A stretch of DNA of 64,000 bases from Planctomicrobium piriforme (lineage in GTDB: Bacteria > Planctomycetota > Planctomycetia > Planctomycetales > Planctomycetaceae), in NCBI GenBank assembly GCA_945860955.1, contig CAMATH010000013.1:28203-92202 (forward strand), read 5' to 3'. Below the pieces are notes generated by a model. The model saw nothing but the letters and a program-made list of their open reading frames with translations, ran no database searches and was not told where the DNA came from. Shown in pieces: positions 26,909-36,218 of this stretch (positions are counted from its first letter, which is position 1; each line of letters opens with the position of its first letter). Both the position numbers and the translations under genes were made by a program.

Positions 26909-27135
26909 GAGAGACTCCCTTCTGTCGCGGACGGAACCCAATCGAAAACCGGACGGCCCAGGATGCCGACGTCCTGCGCGTCCTGCGCAAGACGAAACGT
27001 CACCGAATCCCGCGCTTGCTGTCGGGTTCAACCGACGTAAAGCGAGAGAAAAAGCCGCTGGCCAATGAGGTGGGGGGGGAAATGAACTCGGAGGGGAACG
27101 TGGTGAGAGCGGGAGTCTACCAGTCCATTCCAGAT

Positions 27136-27158
27136 GAGTAAAGACGAGTTCTTTACTC
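27136..27158. repeat. perfect 9-base-arm palindrome
   Basis: Arms GAGTAAAGA and TCTTTACTC surround the loop CGAGT. It lies in the 382-base gene-free stretch 26909-27290, upstream of the SPOR-like gene. A second, larger palindrome follows 30 bases on. No U-run follows it on the plus strand. Confidence 0.7.
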
Positions 27159-27188
27159 TGCGCGGCGGAAAACGCAGCATAAAGCCCG

Positions 27189-27244
27189 AGCCGCGCCCGT
27201 CAGAAAGCGGCCAACGGCTACCGCTCTCTGACGGGCGCGGCTCC
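27189..27244. repeat. 23-base-arm palindromic repeat
   Basis: A long imperfect palindrome. The left arm (27189-27211) starts GAGCCGCGCCCGTCAGA and the right arm (27222-27244) ends TCTGACGGGCGCGGCTC. Across 23 paired positions there is a single mismatch, and the loop is 10 bases. Extended RNA pairing would be very stable. It resembles a dispersed GC-rich intergenic palindrome of planctomycetes more than a terminator, because no T-run follows. The rest of 26909-27290 shows no gene. Confidence 0.75.
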
Positions 27245-27290
27245 GCAGAAACACTTCGTTTACGGCCGCGTGGAATAGCAACCCCGAGAT

Positions 27291-27470
27291 CTAGGCCTCG
27301 GTCACCAGTTCCAGTGTGGTCACCAGCGGGCTGACCCGTTGGGCCTTCGCCAGCAGGGCCGCCTTGTCAGCGTCGCTAGTCGCCTTCGCGAACTTTTCTC
27401 GCAGCTTCTTCAATTTCGCGCGCCGCGCCCGTCGCCGGCGAATCTCGCGGGTACGTTCAGTCGAACCCAT
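27291..27470 (-). CDS. small basic DUF6800-type protein
   Basis: 59-residue, strongly basic helical protein beginning MGSTERTREIRRRRARRAKL, followed by LKKLREKFAKATSDADKAAL. This N-terminal pattern is common in small planctomycete proteins (DUF6800 type, as I recall). The Arg/Lys-rich helix suggests RNA, ribosome or nucleic acid contact; this is inference only. ATG 27470 was chosen because the family starts there; the frame extends upstream to 27629 with unrelated sequence. Confidence 0.75.
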   Translation of the reverse strand: MGSTERTREIRRRRARRAKLKKLREKFAKATSDADKAALLAKAQRVSPLVTTLELVTEA

Positions 27471-27666
27471 AACGTGGTGGCAGAACCAGAAAAGGAACCG
27501 GGCCGGCACTTTTTGGCACATTCCACGAATGCCAGAAGCTGGGGCCGCTTGGGAGGAAACCGAAAGCGTAACAACTCTGGGCACCGGGGTCAATTCGCTG
27601 GGACCCTTCGGTTGCCCGCTCCGATTCAACCAACCAGGAACTCGTAAACTCCAACATCAAAGTCCA

Positions 27667-30600
27667 CTACGCCTTCCAATCCCCCAGCGATTCGATCCAG
27701 TCCGCCGTCCCATCGCGCAACCAACCGTCCAATTGCGCCTGTTCTTTCAATTGCTGTCCGCGACAGCGTGGCACGACCACAAATCGGCAATCGACCTCCG
27801 GGACCGCGGTCATGTCTCCCCACAGCTTCTCGAATTGCGACACGGGGAGGATATCCTCCTGTCCATGTCCCCAGCGTCGTTTGACATCCTTGATGGTGAT
27901 GTAGGTGGGAAGCCGCTGGCTGAATCGACGGACGGCGGCCGAAACGACGCCCGAGTCGGCCAGCGATGTCCGGTCGAGTCCAAACACCGCGAGCAGGCGA
28001 TCGATGTTGATCCAGGTCGTCAGCGTGTTGTAGTAGGTGAGTTTGAACTCATCCTCTTCGCGGGGCATGGCCAGCCCTTCAATCATCCGGACGCGACCAT
28101 CGACCCGGGCAAGGCCCCCTCCACGATCGTCAATCCGACGTCCAATCACTTCAAACGTCAGGCAGTCGCCTGATTGCAAATGGAGCCCCAGCAGTCCTGG
28201 ATCGAGGTCAGCCCCCAGCGTGTCGATGTTATGGAGCATCAGGTGCTTCAATTGCGGCTGTTCTTGAAGCAGGCGGTGCAGCACCCCGTTGCGGAGCAGA
28301 CTGGGAATCTCAAACCAATGTCCGACCGGGTGCAGACATTGCCCTGGAAGGTTCTCAGTGTAATCGTTGCCACAACCGGCTGACTCGGCCCAGGCAATCA
28401 GGGCGGCGTGCAGACTGGTTCGAACTTTCTCAGCCTGCTCGTCGAGTACCTGATGCGCCGTCTCTTCCCAGGCGAATCGCAGATCGCGGACCATCGGAAT
28501 CAAACGCAACCCGACCGACTGCCCGGGAGACGTGAGAATCGGCCCGCTTGTGGAGGACGTGGCCAGTTGGTCGAGCGCTCGGCGGATGGGACCGTCGGTC
28601 AGGTAGCTTGTCGCGACAATGTGGGGAATCGTTCCCTGAAACTCCCGCGCCCGCCGACGGGTTTTCGCCAGATGCACTTCGAGGAAGCTGCGATAGCGGC
28701 CGGCGAAGCGGTGGAACCGGTGTAGCGCCTTGACCACCCCCGCGCCGCGTGTCCAGCGAGAACCGGCCCCCGCCGCCAGGGTGAACACCCCCACCTCGCC
28801 TCGGGCGATCGCCGCTTGACCGGCCGACCGCATCGCATCGGTGACATCGCGGTCAGCGTGCCAAACGTCTCCGGGAAGGACATCCTGAAGTTCGGTACTG
28901 ACCGCCAGGCGGTTCTGGGCCAGCCCGATCCGCCCGGACTTCAAATCTCCCCGGATCTGTTCATGAAGTTCCGAGTCGAACCCGTTGTCCTTAAGCAGGG
29001 CGGGGAGCGTCGCGCTCGAACCATTCGCCCGCGCCATCGTGGGAAGCAGGCTCGAAAGCAGCAGATCGCTCGCCTGCGCCAGCCGACCGCCCTGGATCGT
29101 TTCCTGCGAGACACGCTGCAACTCGATCCGTTGCAAAGGAGTCAGGTCGCGGGAACTCTGGCGGACCAGGTCCGGAATCACGAGCGCGTAGTATTCCGCG
29201 GGAAGCAGGACATCCGCGCCGGTCAATACGACGGCGGTGGTTCCCTGATCGTTGATCGAGAAATCGTAGACGACAGGTTCCATCGCGAACGGAAAGCCCT
29301 CCTGAAGTTCGCGTTTCACGTCGCGCATCAACGTCTGCATGTAGCCTTGAGCTTGAGTCTTCACCCGGGGATCGAACAGGAAGCCCATCCCTCCCCCCGA
29401 CATCCCGCCCAGCATTAAAAAGCCCCAGAAATTCTCGCCGAATTCCCGCTGCGCCCGTTCAATCAGCGTTTCGGTGTAGAAATTCGAGGCCCAGGGAATG
29501 ATCGACTGAATGGGGCCGCGGAAATTGCGGGTCGTCGCCGAGGCGAGTTCCCGCACATCGCCCCGCACCAACGCCGCTTCGATCGATTTCAATAACGAAA
29601 TCGCCTCCTGCCGCGCGACGGTCTCTCGCTCGCCTCGCAGCAAGTATTTCTCGGTCACCATCCGCAGGATCGGTCCGACATCCTGAGCCATTCCCCCATG
29701 CACCAGCACCAGACTGTCGCACAGTTTTCGCCGGGTCTGTTCGTTGATTTCATCAAAACCGTACAGGCGGTGCTGGGGGAGCAGCCGGCCCCGACTGACA
29801 CCAAACTCCGAATCACCCTGGACGGCCCGTTCTCCCGTGATCAGCTTGATTCCGGGCCAGACACCGCCGGAATCCTGCCAGCCTCCCCCCGATCCCCCCT
29901 GCCATTCCCCCAGCACGGCGCGTGCCGCGACCAGTCGACGATCACGTTCGGCCAGCGATCCCTCCAGCGTCGACACTTGACCTGTGGCCCGCATGCACGC
30001 CGCGATGATGCCGGCCAGCAGATTGGTCGAAACCGCCAGTCGCGATCCCTTGGGGATGTCGTTGACCTTGGTCACGACCTCCAGCCCCAGCCCCGGTCCC
30101 AGCAGCACGGAAAAGACTTCCGACAGCCGCTGGTCGGCCCCTTCCAGTCCGGGGGGGATGATCCCGGCGGCGATCACTCCCGCCTTCACCAACCCCAGAT
30201 AGTCTCCCGCGAAGTCAAAGACCCCTCCCACGGTTTCCACATCGGCCCGGGCCTTCATGTCGACACTGGCCAGTCGCAAGACCGGTTCGTCAATGACCCG
30301 CAGATAGACTTCGACCGGTGGCCGGGGATTGGCGTCGCGCTGGTAGACCCCCAGGTCGATCGACACATTCAGAACCTGAGCCCCCTCGGGATAATCCATC
30401 CCCAGGAAAAAGATATCGCTCCACGCGCTGTGCGACAGATCCATCCGGACCGGCGTCCTTTCGCACAGCACTGGATACTGCCCCGTTTCGGCATTCCGGG
30501 TGAGAAGTTCCTTGCGGAACCGCAACGGATGATCGAGCGCGTGCCCGGTGCGGAACATCCATTGGTTCCCCTTCACCGAGCGAACGCATCGCCGCACCTG

Positions 30601-30993
30601 CCCGGCCAAGGTTGTGAAAGCCAGTTCATAGTAGGCGGCCGCCAGCGCGCTGGAAACCGCGTCTGTTGGCCCCTGGCTCTCAAAATCCCGGCGGAATTCG
30701 TCGATCGCCTCGTCAAATCGCCGTTCGATCAGGTGTTGATAGCCCGCGTGCGATACCAGACCCCCAAGCCGACCCGGAAGTTTCGCCGGCAGATGGTATC
30801 GATGGATCGCCGCCAGAAAAAACAGTGCCCGGACCCGTTCATAGAGATTGGTGGCAGTTCGGCGAAACGCATCGAGCTCCCGACAGACGGCGACGAGGTC
30901 AGCCGAATTCGCTGACTCGCACAGCCGTTCGAGTGCCTGGTCTCGCAAACGAGGGTCAGAGGAGGTGATCGCCTCGATCAGATTGGGTTTCAT
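27667..30993 (-). CDS. GHMP-kinase-like / UDP-sugar pyrophosphorylase-like fusion protein
   Basis: 1108-residue protein combining two activities of nucleotide-sugar metabolism. An unknown helical N-terminus (1 to about 150) is followed by a GHMP-kinase-like half. That half shows WSDIFFLGMDYPEGAQVLN near 191, NDIPKGSRLAVSTNLLAG near 312, GGGWQDSGGVWPGIKLI and MSGGGMGFLFDP near 531, closest to fucokinase-type GHMP kinases. From about 738 a UGPase-type nucleotidyltransferase begins, with FTLAAGAGSRWTRGAGVVKA, MLHNIDTLGADLDP near 922 and TYYNTLTTWINID. The glycine loop of the kinase (RLAVSTN for the usual GLGTSS) is degenerate, so kinase activity is doubtful. A GalU-like gene lies 71 bases upstream on the same strand. 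Confidence 0.75.
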   Translation of the reverse strand: MKPNLIEAITSSDPRLRDQALERLCESANSADLVAVCRELDAFRRTATNLYERVRALFFLAAIHRYHLPAKLPGRLGGLVSHAGYQHLIERRFDEAIDEFRRDFESQGPTDAVSSALAAAYYELAFTTLAGQVRRCVRSVKGNQWMFRTGHALDHPLRFRKELLTRNAETGQYPVLCERTPVRMDLSHSAWSDIFFLGMDYPEGAQVLNVSIDLGVYQRDANPRPPVEVYLRVIDEPVLRLASVDMKARADVETVGGVFDFAGDYLGLVKAGVIAAGIIPPGLEGADQRLSEVFSVLLGPGLGLEVVTKVNDIPKGSRLAVSTNLLAGIIAACMRATGQVSTLEGSLAERDRRLVAARAVLGEWQGGSGGGWQDSGGVWPGIKLITGERAVQGDSEFGVSRGRLLPQHRLYGFDEINEQTRRKLCDSLVLVHGGMAQDVGPILRMVTEKYLLRGERETVARQEAISLLKSIEAALVRGDVRELASATTRNFRGPIQSIIPWASNFYTETLIERAQREFGENFWGFLMLGGMSGGGMGFLFDPRVKTQAQGYMQTLMRDVKRELQEGFPFAMEPVVYDFSINDQGTTAVVLTGADVLLPAEYYALVIPDLVRQSSRDLTPLQRIELQRVSQETIQGGRLAQASDLLLSSLLPTMARANGSSATLPALLKDNGFDSELHEQIRGDLKSGRIGLAQNRLAVSTELQDVLPGDVWHADRDVTDAMRSAGQAAIARGEVGVFTLAAGAGSRWTRGAGVVKALHRFHRFAGRYRSFLEVHLAKTRRRAREFQGTIPHIVATSYLTDGPIRRALDQLATSSTSGPILTSPGQSVGLRLIPMVRDLRFAWEETAHQVLDEQAEKVRTSLHAALIAWAESAGCGNDYTENLPGQCLHPVGHWFEIPSLLRNGVLHRLLQEQPQLKHLMLHNIDTLGADLDPGLLGLHLQSGDCLTFEVIGRRIDDRGGGLARVDGRVRMIEGLAMPREEDEFKLTYYNTLTTWINIDRLLAVFGLDRTSLADSGVVSAAVRRFSQRLPTYITIKDVKRRWGHGQEDILPVSQFEKLWGDMTAVPEVDCRFVVVPRCRGQQLKEQAQLDGWLRDGTADWIESLGDWKA

Positions 30994-31064
30994 TCGACCG
31001 GTGAAATGTCGGAAGTCCGCAGGGGCCAGGAAAACTCAGGGCGGGGAGCGCGACAGGAGGTATT

Positions 31065-31937
31065 TCAATCGGAACGAGTCACCGCATCCCGGGAGGGACG
31101 GTGAGTTGCCAGCAACTCAACGATTTGTGATAACACGCTCTCCCGATCGACACCCGCCAGGGCAAGAGCGAGTTGCGTCGTCAATGTGCCATAGGGAATC
31201 CCCAGGTCATACCGCGTGCCGACGAGTTCTATCCCCAGGTAGCGTTCGCGAACCGCCAACTCGTTCAATACCTGCGAGAGTGTGGAATGGTTGCCACCGT
31301 TCCGCTCGATCAGTTCCCGAGAAATCGTGAACACACTCGGGGGTAATACGTGCATCCCGAAGAAGCAGAGGTACTTCCCCGTGCGAACCCCGGGCACGAG
31401 CAATTCCTGCTCGGCGACCGTGGGAGTCGGTTTTTCGATCACCCGTTCGATGTCGACGAGCCGGGAACCGGAAACCCGCTGACCGCCAACGACGCCGTAG
31501 TGAGACAACAGTCGTTCACTGGTCGCCTGCACGGCGGAAACGGCACAGTCTTCAGCGGTCGCCGCCTCGATCAACTGCTGGACACAACTTCGTCCGGAAT
31601 CACCGCTGATGTAAAGGTGATCGCCCACGAGATGGAGAAACCGTGACGCGCCAACCACCGACTCGGCACGCAGCAGCGCGTCGGTATAGCCCTTGGGGTT
31701 CGTCTGCTCGATGAAGACAATGCGGGAGAGAAACTCTCTTCCCACAGCGTCAGAAAACTCCCGGACACTCCCGGGCTGGACCACAATGACCAGTTCCTGA
31801 ATGGGGGCCGAAAATACCTCTTCGACAATCACCCGCAGCGCAGGCTTCTCGATTCCATCGGAATCCACGAAACGCTGCAACGGGAGGCGCCCCTGGTTGG
31901 GTCCGGCCGCAGTGACAATGGCTTTCTCGATCCTCAA
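31065..31937 (-). CDS. GalU-like nucleotidyltransferase
   Basis: 290-residue NTP-transferase domain protein resembling UTP-glucose-1-phosphate uridylyltransferase. The N-terminal nucleotide loop is variant (KAIVTAAGPNQGRLPLQRF rather than GxGTRxLP), and typical elements are PALRVIVEEVFSAPIQELVIVV, FLHLVGDHLYI, VIEKPTP and GTRYDLGIPYG. A TTG start at 31937 is preferred because GGGAGAG lies 6 bases upstream and the family starts near there; an ATG at 32075 would add 46 residues and reach almost to the divergent aroA. It is probably cotranscribed with the kinase/UGPase-like fusion downstream. Confidence 0.8.
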   Translation of the reverse strand: MRIEKAIVTAAGPNQGRLPLQRFVDSDGIEKPALRVIVEEVFSAPIQELVIVVQPGSVREFSDAVGREFLSRIVFIEQTNPKGYTDALLRAESVVGASRFLHLVGDHLYISGDSGRSCVQQLIEAATAEDCAVSAVQATSERLLSHYGVVGGQRVSGSRLVDIERVIEKPTPTVAEQELLVPGVRTGKYLCFFGMHVLPPSVFTISRELIERNGGNHSTLSQVLNELAVRERYLGIELVGTRYDLGIPYGTLTTQLALALAGVDRESVLSQIVELLATHRPSRDAVTRSD

Positions 31938-32110
31938 GCGAATCTCTCCCGACCGATCAACATTCCCGGGGACAGGTGCCGTTCGAACGTCGTGATCATA
32001 ACGAGTCGCGCGAGAAAAATCAGGGAGGATTGCCAATTCCGCATGGTCCCACCGAGTGAGAAGATGGTCCGTCATTCGTCAATTTGTTGGCGATTGACTA
32101 CCTTGAGCTC

Positions 32111-33445
32111 ATGCACCCCTTCATCGAAATCCCTTCGATCTCCCACCCGGTTGTGGGTTCGATCCGCCCGCCCGGTTCCAAGAGCATCACGAATCGGGCG
32201 TTGGTCGTCGCCGCCCTCGCCGACGGGACGTCGAATTTGACCGGCGTCCTCGATAGTCAAGACACCCGCGTGATGCTCGACAGCCTGGGGCGATTGGGGT
32301 TGTCGGTCACCCACAACCCGGCGGCCGCCACGGTCGAGATCTCGGGATGTGCTGGTCACCTTCGAGTCCCACACGCGCGGCTGTGGCTGGAAAACAGCGG
32401 TACGAGCATTCGGTTTCTGACCGCGCTGTGCGCCCTGGGCCGGGGAAGCTATCACCTGGATGGCAACGCCCGCATGCGTGAACGCCCGCTCGGCGACCTG
32501 ATTGACGCTCTGAACCAGTTGGGAGCCACAACGAGCTGCGAACTGGGGAATCAGTGCCCCCCGGTGATAGTCGAGGGGACGGGACTGCGCGGAGGAACGG
32601 CGCGGGTCGCGAGTGGAATTTCAAGCCAGTACCTGAGCGCACTGCTGATGGCCGCCCCGGGCGTGGCCGCCACCGTCACGCTCGCGGTCGCGGGAGAACT
32701 TGTTTCGGAACCCTATGTCGAAATGACGCTGCGGGTCATGGAGAGTTTCGGCGTTTCTGCAACCCGGCCCCAAGCCGGCCACTACCAGATCGCCCCCCAG
32801 ACATATCGTGGCCGCTGCTACGACATCGAACCCGATGCGTCGGCGGCGAGCTATTTCTTCGCTTTGGCAGCCATCACCGGCGGCCGCGTCACTGTGGAAG
32901 GACTGTCGCGATCGGCCCTTCAAGGGGATGTGCGGTTCGTCGACGTGCTGGTGGAAATGGGTTGTCGGCTGGAGGAGTCGGCGGCGGGAATCACGCTGAT
33001 TGGGGGGCCATTGCGGGGCGTCGAGGTCGATATGAACGCCATCAGCGACACCGCCCAGACTCTGGCGGCGGTCGCGCCGTTCGCCAGCGGACCGACCACG
33101 ATCCACAATATCGCCCATGTGCGACACAAAGAAACGGACCGAATCGCCGCCGTCGCGACCGAATTGCGACGCCTGGGCCAGACGGTCGAGGAGCGACCGG
33201 ACGGGCTGACTATCCACCCCGCGCCGATTCAGTCCGCGACCGTGGCGACCTACGATGATCATCGGATGGCGATGAGTTTCGCGTTGATTGGCCTGAAATC
33301 GGCGGGAGTTCGCATTTCGGACCCGGGTTGCACCCGCAAGACGTACCCGAACTATTTCCAGGATCTCTGCCGGCTGTGTGGAATTCCGATGCCTGCCCTC
33401 CAGTCCCCCCCAGACTCGCTGGCAAGCCCGCGCGTTGCGGAATAA
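32111..33445 (+). CDS. aroA: 3-phosphoshikimate 1-carboxyvinyltransferase (EPSP synthase)
   Basis: 444-residue EPSP synthase of the shikimate pathway, which condenses phosphoenolpyruvate with shikimate-3-phosphate. The key motifs are intact: [18 protein letters not shown] (phosphate-binding Lys), [58 protein letters not shown] (catalytic Asp), [34 protein letters not shown] and [14 protein letters not shown] 32111 gives a normal-length N-terminus; the frame opens nine codons earlier. It is divergent from the GalU-like gene and has no aromatic-pathway neighbour here. Confidence 0.97.
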   Translation: MHPFIEIPSISHPVVGSIRPPGSKSITNRALVVAALADGTSNLTGVLDSQDTRVMLDSLGRLGLSVTHNPAAATVEISGCAGHLRVPHARLWLENSGTSIRFLTALCALGRGSYHLDGNARMRERPLGDLIDALNQLGATTSCELGNQCPPVIVEGTGLRGGTARVASGISSQYLSALLMAAPGVAATVTLAVAGELVSEPYVEMTLRVMESFGVSATRPQAGHYQIAPQTYRGRCYDIEPDASAASYFFALAAITGGRVTVEGLSRSALQGDVRFVDVLVEMGCRLEESAAGITLIGGPLRGVEVDMNAISDTAQTLAAVAPFASGPTTIHNIAHVRHKETDRIAAVATELRRLGQTVEERPDGLTIHPAPIQSATVATYDDHRMAMSFALIGLKSAGVRISDPGCTRKTYPNYFQDLCRLCGIPMPALQSPPDSLASPRVAE

Positions 33446-33584
33446 GATCGCACTCGGTCGCGAAGTGAGTCCAGTGGAAGATTCGGCCAGCTTGGATTTT
33501 CATTCGACCGAGAGAACAATCGCTAGCATACAGAAGTGACCCGGCGGGATAGCCCGCGGCAGTTCGCACCGTGATGGAGAGAGC

Positions 33585-34511
33585 ATGATCGAGAACGGCT
33601 TGTTGCTGGAACGGGCGTGGCAGCGTCGAAACTGGAAGTGGGTCTACCTGCTGTTAGGGCTGTTGGCGTTCACGATGCCGCTGACACGGTCGTCGCGACT
33701 TGTCGCCCAGGACGCCGCCGATGAGGAGGAGGCTCCGGAAGAAGAGGACACGGCCGCCGACAAGCCGGCGAAAGGGGCCAAGGGAGGGGTCGACGCGGCG
33801 GCGGAAGAGACGGCTCCCGTCGTCCAGGAAGAATCGTACCTGGAATGGCTGTGGAACGCTTCGGGATATGAAGGGCTGTTGATCGGGTTCGGGTCGATTG
33901 GACTTGTGGCTCTGGTTGTCACAAACATTATGCACCTGCGGCTGCCGGTTTTTGTGCCCCCCGACTTCGTCAAGGATTTCGAAGGGAAGCTGCAATCCCG
34001 CGATTACCAGGGGGCCTATGACCTGGCCAAAGCGGATGACTCGTTTGTCGCGAAGTTGCTGACCGGGGGACTGGGCCGACTGTCGAAGGGATACGAGGAG
34101 GCACAGCAGGGCATGCAGGAGGTGGCGGAAGACGAAAATATGGCTCTCGACCACCGGCTGAGCTACATCTCGATTATCGGTTCTGTCGCTCCCATGCTGG
34201 GGCTGTTGGGAACGGTGCATGGGATGGTGAGCGCGTTCTCGGTCATCGCGAGTTCGGAAGCGTCGCCCAAGCCGTCGCAGTTGGCGAAGGGGATCACACT
34301 CGCTCTGGTGACGACACTGGAAGGGCTGATTGTGGCGATTCCCGCGATTATCGCGTTTGCGTTATTCAAGAACTCCCAAGCCCGTGTGGTATTGGAATCG
34401 ACGATGGCCGCGGAGAATCTGCTGATTCGTTTTTCGCAGACGGGCAAGCGTTCGAGTGGTGGCACGGGTTCGGCCCCGGCCGGCGCCTCCGCGACCACGC
34501 CTCCGGCCTAG
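33585..34511 (+). CDS. MotA/TolQ/ExbB proton channel family protein
   Basis: 308-residue inner-membrane protein with a ribosome binding site GGAGAG close to ATG 33585. An N-terminal hydrophobic helix is followed by an acidic low-complexity linker (DAADEEEAPEEEDTAADKPA), a second helix near GLLIGFGSIGLVALVVTNI and the conserved channel core ISIIGSVAPMLGLLGTVHGM, then ITLALVTTLEGLIVAIPAI. It would use the proton motive force with the two ExbD-like partners downstream to drive an envelope process such as TonB-type transport. The Ser/Thr/Ala-rich C-tail is short. Confidence 0.9.
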   Translation: MIENGLLLERAWQRRNWKWVYLLLGLLAFTMPLTRSSRLVAQDAADEEEAPEEEDTAADKPAKGAKGGVDAAAEETAPVVQEESYLEWLWNASGYEGLLIGFGSIGLVALVVTNIMHLRLPVFVPPDFVKDFEGKLQSRDYQGAYDLAKADDSFVAKLLTGGLGRLSKGYEEAQQGMQEVAEDENMALDHRLSYISIIGSVAPMLGLLGTVHGMVSAFSVIASSEASPKPSQLAKGITLALVTTLEGLIVAIPAIIAFALFKNSQARVVLESTMAAENLLIRFSQTGKRSSGGTGSAPAGASATTPPA

Positions 34512-34580
34512 TCGCTGTCCGTTCCTGAAACCGCCGAGTGGCGGATTCCGCATCGACCTTCACGCACCGCAGGCAAACAG

Positions 34581-35072
34581 ATGGCGAGCAGCAATTCGAT
34601 TGAAATCGACATGACGCCGATGATCGACATCGTGTTTCAGTTGATCACTTTCTTCATGGTGGTGATCAATTTTGACGCCGCAAATTCCGACGAGCGGGTG
34701 CGGATGGCGGTGAGCGATCTGGCACGTCCCCCGAAGATGAAGCCGCCGGTGGAACTCGTGTTGCAGGTCGGGTTCGAGCGACATCGGGATGCCGCGGGTA
34801 AGGAAATCAAGGATGGGCCGTTTCTGTTTTACAACGGCGATCTGATTCCCGCGCCGAGTTTTGAAAAGGTCTTCCGCCCGATGCTCGACCGGGAGTTTCA
34901 GATCGAGAAGATCAAGGGGAATCTTGATGGGGACGGCAAGGCCAAAACGCCGGTGGTCATTCGCGCCGACGCGGAGTGCGCGACCGGCGACGTGCAGAAG
35001 TTGATCCAGATCTGCCAGCAGGCGGGGTACGAGAAATTCTCGCTGAAGGCGATGCAGCCGGAGGGGAAGTGA
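34581..35072 (+). CDS. ExbD/TolR family protein (first copy)
   Basis: 163-residue biopolymer transport protein with one N-terminal membrane helix. The conserved IEIDMTPMIDIVFQLITFFMV carries the proton-path Asp residue. The periplasmic domain ends VVIRADAECATGDVQKLIQI, typical of ExbD. It lies 69 bases after the ExbB-like gene and 3 bases before a second ExbD-like gene, so the three form one operon. Confidence 0.9.
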   Translation: MASSNSIEIDMTPMIDIVFQLITFFMVVINFDAANSDERVRMAVSDLARPPKMKPPVELVLQVGFERHRDAAGKEIKDGPFLFYNGDLIPAPSFEKVFRPMLDREFQIEKIKGNLDGDGKAKTPVVIRADAECATGDVQKLIQICQQAGYEKFSLKAMQPEGK

Positions 35073-35075
35073 GCG

Positions 35076-35579
35076 ATGGCGATCAAGCTCAAAAAGGGTT
35101 CCGGCGGATTCGAAAAGATCCCCATCGACATGACGCCGATGATCGATTGCGTGTTTCAGTTGATCATATTCTTCATGTTGACGTTGAAAATTCGGGCGAA
35201 CGAAGGGGACTTCAACATCAACATGCCGCTGGGACAGGGAGTGGGCCAGCAGTCCGAACTCCCCCCCATTAAGGTTCGGCTCGAAGCGAATCCGGATGGG
35301 ACACTGCGGACGATCGCGATTGGCCGGCAATCGCTGGGGAACGATCAGCGGGCGTTCGCGCTGCTCAACCAGGAGGTATTGAGCCTGGTCGGCCGCCCGG
35401 GGGCCGCGTTCAGCAAGGACATCGAAGTGGAACTCGACGCCGACTATGAGCTGCAATATCAATACGTGGTCTCGGCGATGACCGCGTGTACCGGCAAGGT
35501 CGACGAAAAGACGGGCCAGCCGTTGCGGTTCGTGGAGAAGATCAAATTCGCGCCGCCGAGGGCGAAGCGGGCGAAGTAA
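35076..35579 (+). CDS. ExbD/TolR family protein (second copy)
   Basis: 167-residue paralogue of the preceding gene, with the same IDMTPMIDCVFQLIIFFML membrane motif and one helix. The periplasmic part differs, notably in KIRANEGDFNINMPLGQGVG and the C-terminal YQYVVSAMTACTGK. Paired, non-identical ExbD copies are common in planctomycetes and may form heterodimers within the channel. GAGGGG lies upstream of the ATG at 35076. Confidence 0.9.
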   Translation: MAIKLKKGSGGFEKIPIDMTPMIDCVFQLIIFFMLTLKIRANEGDFNINMPLGQGVGQQSELPPIKVRLEANPDGTLRTIAIGRQSLGNDQRAFALLNQEVLSLVGRPGAAFSKDIEVELDADYELQYQYVVSAMTACTGKVDEKTGQPLRFVEKIKFAPPRAKRAK

Positions 35580-36218
35580 ACAGAGTTCTGACATGGATCA
35601 AGAATCACTGGTGACTGAAGAAATCGAGGCTGGTCTCCATCTGGCGGGTGAATTCAAGAAATCCAGGAACTTGAATGCGGCTTTCTGGTTGAAGGATCCT
35701 GATTGACTTGGCAGATATCTACCCGGAAACGCTGAAAATTGAATGTTGACCTTGGCGGACAGCGAATGAGTTGAAACGGGATGGTGAGGATTCCCACCAG
35801 TGCCATTCGCGTCGCCTGCAAGTCTCCCCGTGATCGCATGCCAAAACGGCGACGCGGTGGTCGCGCGGAGAATAATCCACGCTCCGTTGCAATCACGATC
35901 ATAGAATCAAAACCCGGAATTGTCCGGTTGTATTGGTTTTAACGATTATTCAGCCTCCCGGATGTTCCGCCCGGAAACTTGAATGAATCCGCAGCCTCTT
36001 TCCAGCCTGCGTTGATTCTGCGCGCTAAGCTATCAGAGTAATCGCTACAGCGTTCACGGTCCGTGGAAAATCGGACTCGTCCCTACACTTTCGAATTGCT
36101 TCCCCCGGTCTGACTTGAGAAAATTCAGGTGGTCTGGGTCGGATCGGCAAAAACGGCAAGCGGTCGCGCGTCAGATTCGCCCGCCCAAGATTTCGATGTT
36201 TCACCAGGAGTCACAACC
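35580..36218. other. 639-base gap with a truncated gene fragment
   Basis: Between the exbD pair and the YTV protein gene. The left part holds a short gene remnant (35593-35706). The middle (about 35710-36000) is noticeably more A/T-rich than the surrounding genes and shows no convincing frame. An SD-like AGGAG lies about 9 bases upstream of the YTV start at 36219. No tRNA or clear terminator was seen. Confidence 0.6.
35593..35706 (+). pseudogene. N-terminal remnant of a planctomycete hypothetical gene
   Basis: A 37-residue frame from ATG 35593 starts MDQESLVTEEIEAG and contains NLNAAFWLKDPD just before the stop. The pattern resembles the first part of a planctomycete hypothetical family that, as I remember it, continues after a FWLKD motif. 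The TGA directly after this motif and the A/T-rich non-coding sequence downstream suggest that the rest has been deleted or has decayed. Confidence 0.4.
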
